Source of the DNA: Amycolatopsis alba DSM 44262 | GTDB taxonomy: Bacteria; Actinomycetota; Actinomycetes; Mycobacteriales; Pseudonocardiaceae | DNA length: 64,000 nt | Assembly (NCBI RefSeq): GCF_000384215.1 | Contig: NZ_KB913032.1 | Location: 2,683,665-2,747,664 of the forward strand | Reading direction: 5' to 3' | In this document: piece by piece, positions 59,727-64,000 of the stretch | How positions within the stretch are numbered: the first letter of the stretch is position 1 | How the letters are laid out: each line of letters opens with the position of its first letter | Program-made: the position numbers and the translations under genes | Notes under the pieces: model-generated | The model's input: only the letters and a program-made list of their open reading frames with translations | What the model was told of the DNA's origin: nothing | The model's database searches: none

Positions 59727-59754
59727 TTGACGGTCGTACATACCGCGACATACC
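59727..59754. promoter_or_regulatory. Divergent promoter with direct repeat ACATACC
   Basis: TTGACG (59727-59732) with CATACC (59749-59754) makes a plausible promoter for the plus-strand enzyme gene. ACATACC occurs twice (59738-59744 and 59748-59754), ten bases apart, a possible operator. Confidence 0.5.
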
Positions 59755-59763
59755 CTGAGCGAC

Positions 59764-62115
59764 GTGCGTATCGCGGTGTTAGGCGGCGGCCCGGCGGGGC
59801 TCTACTTCGCCACGCTGGCGAAACAGCTCCATCCCGAACACGAGATCACCGTCTGGGAGCGCAACGCGCCCGACGACACCTTCGGGTTCGGGGTGGTGTT
59901 CTCCGACGAGACCCTCGGCGGCATCGAGCACGCCGATCCGGTGATCCACGCGGCCATGCGGCGCGAGTTCGCGCGCTGGGACGACATCGACGTCCACTTC
60001 CGCGGCACGGTGCACACCTCCGGCGGGCACGGGTTCGCCGCGATGAGCCGCAAACGGCTGCTCGGCATCCTCCAGGAACGCTGCGCGGAACTCGGCGTGG
60101 ACGTGCGCTTCCGCACCGAGGCGCCGAGCGCGGCCGAGGCGAGCGCCGGGTACGACCTCGTCGTCGCGGCGGACGGCGTCAATTCGCCGACCCGCGACGC
60201 CCTGGCCGACAGCTTCCGGCCGAGCCTGCAGGCCCGCCGCTGCAAGTACATCTGGCTGGGCACGGATCTCGTCTTCGACGCCTTCAAGTTCCACGTGCTC
60301 GAAACCCCGCACGGGATCATGCAGATCCACGGCTACCCGTACGGCGACACCGCGAGCACGTTCATCCTCGAACTGCACGAGGACGTCTGGCAGCGCGCGT
60401 TCGGCGAGATCGCCGCGACCTCGCTCGCGCCGGGCGAGAGCGACGAGAAGTCGATCGAGGTGATCCGCGAACTGTGCGCGGACGTCCTCGACGGGCACCA
60501 GGTGTTCGCCAACAATTCGAAGTGGACCGCGTTCGCCACCGTGCGCTGTCAGAGCTGGCGGCACGAGAACGTCGTCCTGCTCGGCGACGCCGCGCACACC
60601 GCGCATTTCTCCATCGGCTCCGGCACGAAACTCGCCATGGAGGACGCGCTCGCGCTCGCCGCCTGCCTGCACGAACAGTCCGATCTGGACAGTGGGCTGG
60701 CGGCCTACGAGGCCGAACGCCGCCCCGTCGTCACCTCCACCCAGCGCGCCGCGCAGGCGAGCCTGGAATGGTTCGAGAACATGGGCCAGTACACCCATCA
60801 GGACCCGGCGCAGTTCGCGTTCAACATCCTCACCCGCAGCCGCCGCGTCACCTACGACAACCTCCGGCTGCGCGACCCCGAGTTCACCGCCGAGCTGGAC
60901 ACCTGGCTGGCGTCCACTGTGGATGGTGAAGTCCGGCCGCCGATGTTCCAGCCGTTCCGGATCGGGAACCTGGACGTGGCGAACCGCGTCGTCGTCTCGC
61001 CGATGGACATGTACTCGGCCGAGGACGGCGTCCCGACCGATTTCCACCTGGTGCATCTGGGAAGCAAGGCGCTCGGTGGCGCCGGGCTGGTGATGACGGA
61101 GATGGTCTGCGTCTCCGGGACCGGCCGGATCACGCCGGGCTGCGGCGGCCTGTACACCGAGGAACAGGAACAGGCCTGGGCGAGGGTCACCGGTTTCGTC
61201 CACGGCAACACCCCCGCGCGGATCGGTGTCCAGCTCGGCCATTCCGGGCGCAAGGGCTCGACGAAACTCATGTGGGACGGCATCGACCAGCCGCTGCCGG
61301 AAGGCAACTGGGAGATCTGCGGCCCGTCCGCGCTCCCGTACGCAGAGGCGAATCAGACCCCGCGCGAGCTGACCGTGCCCGAACTGGCCGAAATCCGTGA
61401 ACAGTTCGCGGAATCCGCCCGCGCCGCCGCGCGCGCCGGGTTCGACCTGCTCGAACTCCACTGCGCGCACGGCTACCTGCTGTCGTCCTTCCTGTCCCCG
61501 CTGACCAACCGGCGCACCGACGACTACGGCGGTTCGCTGGAGAACAGGCTGCGTTTCCCGCTCGAAGTCTTCGACGCCGTCCGTGCGGCGTGGCCGCCGG
61601 ACCGGCCGATGACGGTCCGCATCTCGGCGACCGACTGGCACGAAGGCGGGGTCGACGCCGACGAGGCCGTCGAGATCGCCCGCGCGTTCGCCGAGCACGG
61701 CGCGGACGGCATCGACGTCTCGACCGGCCAGGTCGTCAGCGAGGAGAAGCCCGAGTACGGCCGCAGCTACCAGACGCCTTACGCCGACCGGATCCGCAAC
61801 GAGATCGGGCGTGAGTACGGGATCGCGGTGATCGCCGTCGGCGCGATCTCCTCTTACGACGACGTCAACTCGCTCATCCTGGCAGGCCGGGCGGATCTGT
61901 GCGCTCTCGGCAGAACCCATCTTTACGATCCACAGTGGACACTGCACGCGGCCGCCGAGCAGGACTACCCGATGCCCTGGCCGAAGCAGTTCGCGGCGGG
62001 CCGCCGGAAACCACAGGGCGGCCGCACCGACGGGCCGAAACCACGGCTGGAACTGCTACGCGCGGGGGAAACCGGCACCGCGCACGCCCGCTGGCGACCA
62101 GGGAGTGACCGATGA
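59764..62115 (+). CDS. Bifunctional aryl-CoA monooxygenase/reductase (salicylyl-CoA 5-hydroxylase or 2-aminobenzoyl-CoA type)
   Basis: A 783-residue two-domain flavoenzyme. Residues 1-380 are a class A FAD monooxygenase (VLGGGPAGLYFA, then LLGDAAHTAHFSIGSGTKLAMEDA). Residues about 390-765 are an Old-Yellow-Enzyme NADH:flavin oxidoreductase (NRVVVSPMDMYSAEDG, GVQLGHSGRKGS, HCAHGYLLSSFLSP). This is the layout of 2-aminobenzoyl-CoA monooxygenase/reductase and of salicylyl-CoA 5-hydroxylases. It hydroxylates and then partly reduces an ortho-substituted benzoyl-CoA. Probably leaderless GTG. Overlaps the acyl-CoA dehydrogenase start. Confidence 0.9.
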   Translation: MRIAVLGGGPAGLYFATLAKQLHPEHEITVWERNAPDDTFGFGVVFSDETLGGIEHADPVIHAAMRREFARWDDIDVHFRGTVHTSGGHGFAAMSRKRLLGILQERCAELGVDVRFRTEAPSAAEASAGYDLVVAADGVNSPTRDALADSFRPSLQARRCKYIWLGTDLVFDAFKFHVLETPHGIMQIHGYPYGDTASTFILELHEDVWQRAFGEIAATSLAPGESDEKSIEVIRELCADVLDGHQVFANNSKWTAFATVRCQSWRHENVVLLGDAAHTAHFSIGSGTKLAMEDALALAACLHEQSDLDSGLAAYEAERRPVVTSTQRAAQASLEWFENMGQYTHQDPAQFAFNILTRSRRVTYDNLRLRDPEFTAELDTWLASTVDGEVRPPMFQPFRIGNLDVANRVVVSPMDMYSAEDGVPTDFHLVHLGSKALGGAGLVMTEMVCVSGTGRITPGCGGLYTEEQEQAWARVTGFVHGNTPARIGVQLGHSGRKGSTKLMWDGIDQPLPEGNWEICGPSALPYAEANQTPRELTVPELAEIREQFAESARAAARAGFDLLELHCAHGYLLSSFLSPLTNRRTDDYGGSLENRLRFPLEVFDAVRAAWPPDRPMTVRISATDWHEGGVDADEAVEIARAFAEHGADGIDVSTGQVVSEEKPEYGRSYQTPYADRIRNEIGREYGIAVIAVGAISSYDDVNSLILAGRADLCALGRTHLYDPQWTLHAAAEQDYPMPWPKQFAAGRRKPQGGRTDGPKPRLELLRAGETGTAHARWRPGSDR

Positions 62116-63251
62116 CCGCCTTCTCCTTGAGCCCGGAACAGCAGGCCTTCGCCATCGAGGTCCGCCGCCTGGGCGCCGAGAAACTCCGGCCACTGGCCGA
62201 ATCCGGCACCGAAGGCGCGGTGAACCGGCCGCTGCTCAAGGAAATGGGCGCGCTCGGCCTGCTGTCCCGGCTGTTCCCCGGCGTCGACGGCGGCAGCCCG
62301 AGCCGGGAGGCCGCCGCGATGGATCTCTGCATCCTGCGGGAATCCCTCGCGAGCCAGAGCACCGAAGCCGAGACGGCGTTGGCGTTGCAGGGCCTGGGTA
62401 CATACCCGGTCCTGCAATCCGGGCAGGATTCGCAGGTCTCGAAGTGGGTCCCCGCCGTGGCCGCGGGCGACGCCGTCGCCGCTTTCGCGCTCACCGAACC
62501 GAACGCGGGCTCGGACGCGGCGGCTTTGGAACTCTCCGCCGAACCCGATGGTGACGGCTGGCGCCTCACCGGCGAGAAGATGTGGATCTCCAACGCCCCC
62601 GAAGCCGACTTCTACAGCGTTTTCGCCCGCACCACAAAGGAAGCAGGCTCGCGCGGGGTCTCCGCGTTCGTCGTCCCCGCCGACCGCGCCGGTCTCTCGG
62701 GCGAGCATCTCGACCTGGTCAGCCCGCACCCCATCGGCACACTGGTGTTCGACGGCGTGCGGGTCGAGCGGGAAGAACTGCTCGGCGAGCAGGACCGCGG
62801 TTTCGGCGTCGCCATGCGGACGCTGGACCTGTTCCGGCCGAGTGTCGGCGCGTTCGCCGTCGGGATGGCGCAGGCCGCGCTCGACGCCGCCGTCGCCCAC
62901 GCCCAGACCCGGATCGCGTTCGGCGGACCGTTGCTGCGGCAGCAGACCGTGGCACACACGCTCGCCGAAATGGCGACCCGCACCGAGGCGTCGCGCCTGC
63001 TCGTCCACGCCGCGGCCGCCGCCTACGACGCGGGCGAGCGGAACCTCGCCGGCCGAGCCGCGATGGCGAAACTGTTCGCCACCGAGACGGCCCAGTACGT
63101 CGTCGACTCGGCCGTGCAGATCCACGGCGCGCGGGCGCTGCGGCGCGGGCACCTGCTCGAACACCTCTACCGCGAGGTCCGGGCGCCGCGGATCTACGAA
63201 GGCGCGTCCGAGGTACAGCGGACGATCATCGCCCGTTCGCTGATTTCTTGA
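62112..63251 (+). CDS. Acyl-CoA dehydrogenase family protein
   Basis: A 379-residue FAD enzyme. AAFALTEPNAGSDAAAL and TGEKMWISNA are the flavin-binding motifs, and the base Glu is in RIYEGASEVQ near the C-terminus. ATGA overlap with the bifunctional enzyme indicates consecutive steps, here likely oxidation or reduction of the dearomatised ring-CoA. Ends overlapping the convergent GH1 gene by 26 bases. Confidence 0.93.
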   Translation: MTAFSLSPEQQAFAIEVRRLGAEKLRPLAESGTEGAVNRPLLKEMGALGLLSRLFPGVDGGSPSREAAAMDLCILRESLASQSTEAETALALQGLGTYPVLQSGQDSQVSKWVPAVAAGDAVAAFALTEPNAGSDAAALELSAEPDGDGWRLTGEKMWISNAPEADFYSVFARTTKEAGSRGVSAFVVPADRAGLSGEHLDLVSPHPIGTLVFDGVRVEREELLGEQDRGFGVAMRTLDLFRPSVGAFAVGMAQAALDAAVAHAQTRIAFGGPLLRQQTVAHTLAEMATRTEASRLLVHAAAAAYDAGERNLAGRAAMAKLFATETAQYVVDSAVQIHGARALRRGHLLEHLYREVRAPRIYEGASEVQRTIIARSLIS

Positions 63252-64000
63252 CCCGTTCGACGATGTCGCGGTACGCCAGCCCGCTCTGCTTGATCGTCCG
63301 GTCCAGGGTCTCGCGGTCGACCCGCACCAGGCCGAGTCGTTTGGCGTAGCCGTAGGCCCATTCAAAACTGTCCAAAAAGGACCAGGCGAAGTAGCCGCGG
63401 ACGTCCGCGCCCGCCTGGCGTGCGGCGGCCGTGGCGGCGATGTGCGCGGACAGGTACGCGGCGCGGTCGTCGTCGCGGACGAAGCCGGTCTCGTCGGGGA
63501 CGTCGGCGAAAGCGGCGCCGTTTTCGGTGACGTACAGCGGCAAACCGGGATAGTCCCGGCTGATCCGGACGAGCAGTTCGGTGAGCTTGTGCGGCACGAT
63601 CTCCCATCCCAGCGCCGTCGACGGCGCCCCGAACGGGACCTTGCGGAACGCGGGCATCCCGAACTGCTCCAGTGCGTTCCCGTTCTCCTCCACCCCGGAG
63701 TACCGCGCCCCGAAGTAGTAGTCGACGCCGAGGAAGTCGAGCGGTGCCGCGATGATCGACGGGTCCCACGGCTCGGACGGCAGGCGGATGCCCTGCCGCG
63801 CGAGGTCATCGAGGATGTCCTCCGGGTACCGGCCGTGCACGAGCGCGTCGAGATAGAACCTGGTCCCGAGGCCGTCCTCGAACCGGGCGGCCTCGCGGTC
63901 GGCCGCGCTGGAGGTGGCCGGGTCGGCGGTGCTCAGGTTGAGCGTGATGCCGAACTTCGTCCCGGACGGCGCGAGTTCACGCATACGCCGCACCGCGAGG
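63226..64000 (-). CDS. GH1 beta-glucosidase, N-terminus outside window
   Basis: The C-terminal 257 residues of a family 1 glycosidase; the frame is open at the window edge. The nucleophile Glu is in LYVTENGAAF, with the family's FLGVDYYFGARYSG and the conserved Trp-rich YFAWSFLDSFEWAYGY near the end. The catalytic acid/base (NEP) lies upstream of the window. It hydrolyses beta-linked glucosides. No signal can be judged. The last bases overlap the acyl-CoA dehydrogenase gene. Confidence 0.93.
   Translation of the reverse strand, partial: LAVRRMRELAPSGTKFGITLNLSTADPATSSAADREAARFEDGLGTRFYLDALVHGRYPEDILDDLARQGIRLPSEPWDPSIIAAPLDFLGVDYYFGARYSGVEENGNALEQFGMPAFRKVPFGAPSTALGWEIVPHKLTELLVRISRDYPGLPLYVTENGAAFADVPDETGFVRDDDRAAYLSAHIAATAAARQAGADVRGYFAWSFLDSFEWAYGYAKRLGLVRVDRETLDRTIKQSGLAYRDIVERVKKSANGR

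Overview
The window is high-G+C actinobacterial chromosome with frequent GTG/TTG starts, many four-base stop/start overlaps and many genes that look leaderless. Several things point to the Pseudonocardiaceae, most likely Amycolatopsis: close MprA/MprB/PepD relatives, an AfsR-type regulator, an ECF42-type sigma factor, and intergenic palindromes of kinds I remember from Amycolatopsis genomes. The genus is an inference; the phylum is secure.

Layout. 0-4.7 kb: an O-methyltransferase cut by the window edge, a covalent-FAD oxidase, a PLP decarboxylase/methyltransferase pair and a HicAB toxin-antitoxin module. 4.8-7.5 kb: a CIRCE-controlled, Ruc-like zinc-ribbon protein, a SAF-domain protein, MscL, small proteins and a MogA/MoaB protein. 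7.6-10.7 kb: an epimerase with a Cys/His insertion, a metallo-hydrolase and a secreted serine hydrolase. 10.8-17.4 kb: a divergent locus with a two-component system and a membrane glycosyltransferase on the minus strand, and a six-gene plus-strand operon (GT2 sugar transferase, DUF2064 protein, two further enzymes' worth of methyl and redox chemistry including a membrane molybdenum oxidoreductase, and a membrane protein). It resembles the mycobacterial methylthioxylose locus Rv0539-Rv0541c. 17.8-25.9 kb: PepD protease, galT with a DeoR regulator, lspA, MprB/MprA, a TRIC channel and an orphan LuxR response regulator. The gene set ruc, Rv0990c-like, mscL, moaB2, pepD, mprB, mprA has the order and orientation of mycobacterial Rv0991c-Rv0981, read in reverse, with blocks inserted. 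MprA-box-like repeats sit before both pepD and mprA.

26.3-39.2 kb is defence-rich. A tRNA-Arg(CCU) is followed by a lower-G+C single-chain restriction-modification enzyme. After a short stretch of cupin, TetR, MOSC, MsrA and lipoprotein genes comes a Wadjet-type plasmid-defence operon, jetA-jetB-jetC, with no jetD nuclease next to it. 39.2-46.8 kb: an AfsR-like regulator, secreted proteins, a 200-bp MITE-like repeat, membrane proteins and a TetR/DoxX pair sharing a palindromic operator.

47-64 kb: an exported protein with two complete serine-protease triads, a DGPF protein with its ECF42-type sigma factor, a SoxR regulator facing a two-gene operon across a SoxR box, a methyltransferase behind an upstream ORF and a hairpin leader, a LysR/FAD-oxidase pair, an acyltransferase, a deazaflavin-type reductase and a half-length P450-like protein. 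The end holds an aromatic-CoA catabolic cluster (PaaX regulator, Rid protein, salicylyl-/2-aminobenzoyl-CoA monooxygenase-reductase, acyl-CoA dehydrogenase) and the C-terminal part of a GH1 beta-glucosidase. I saw no rRNA, CRISPR array, transposase or integrase.
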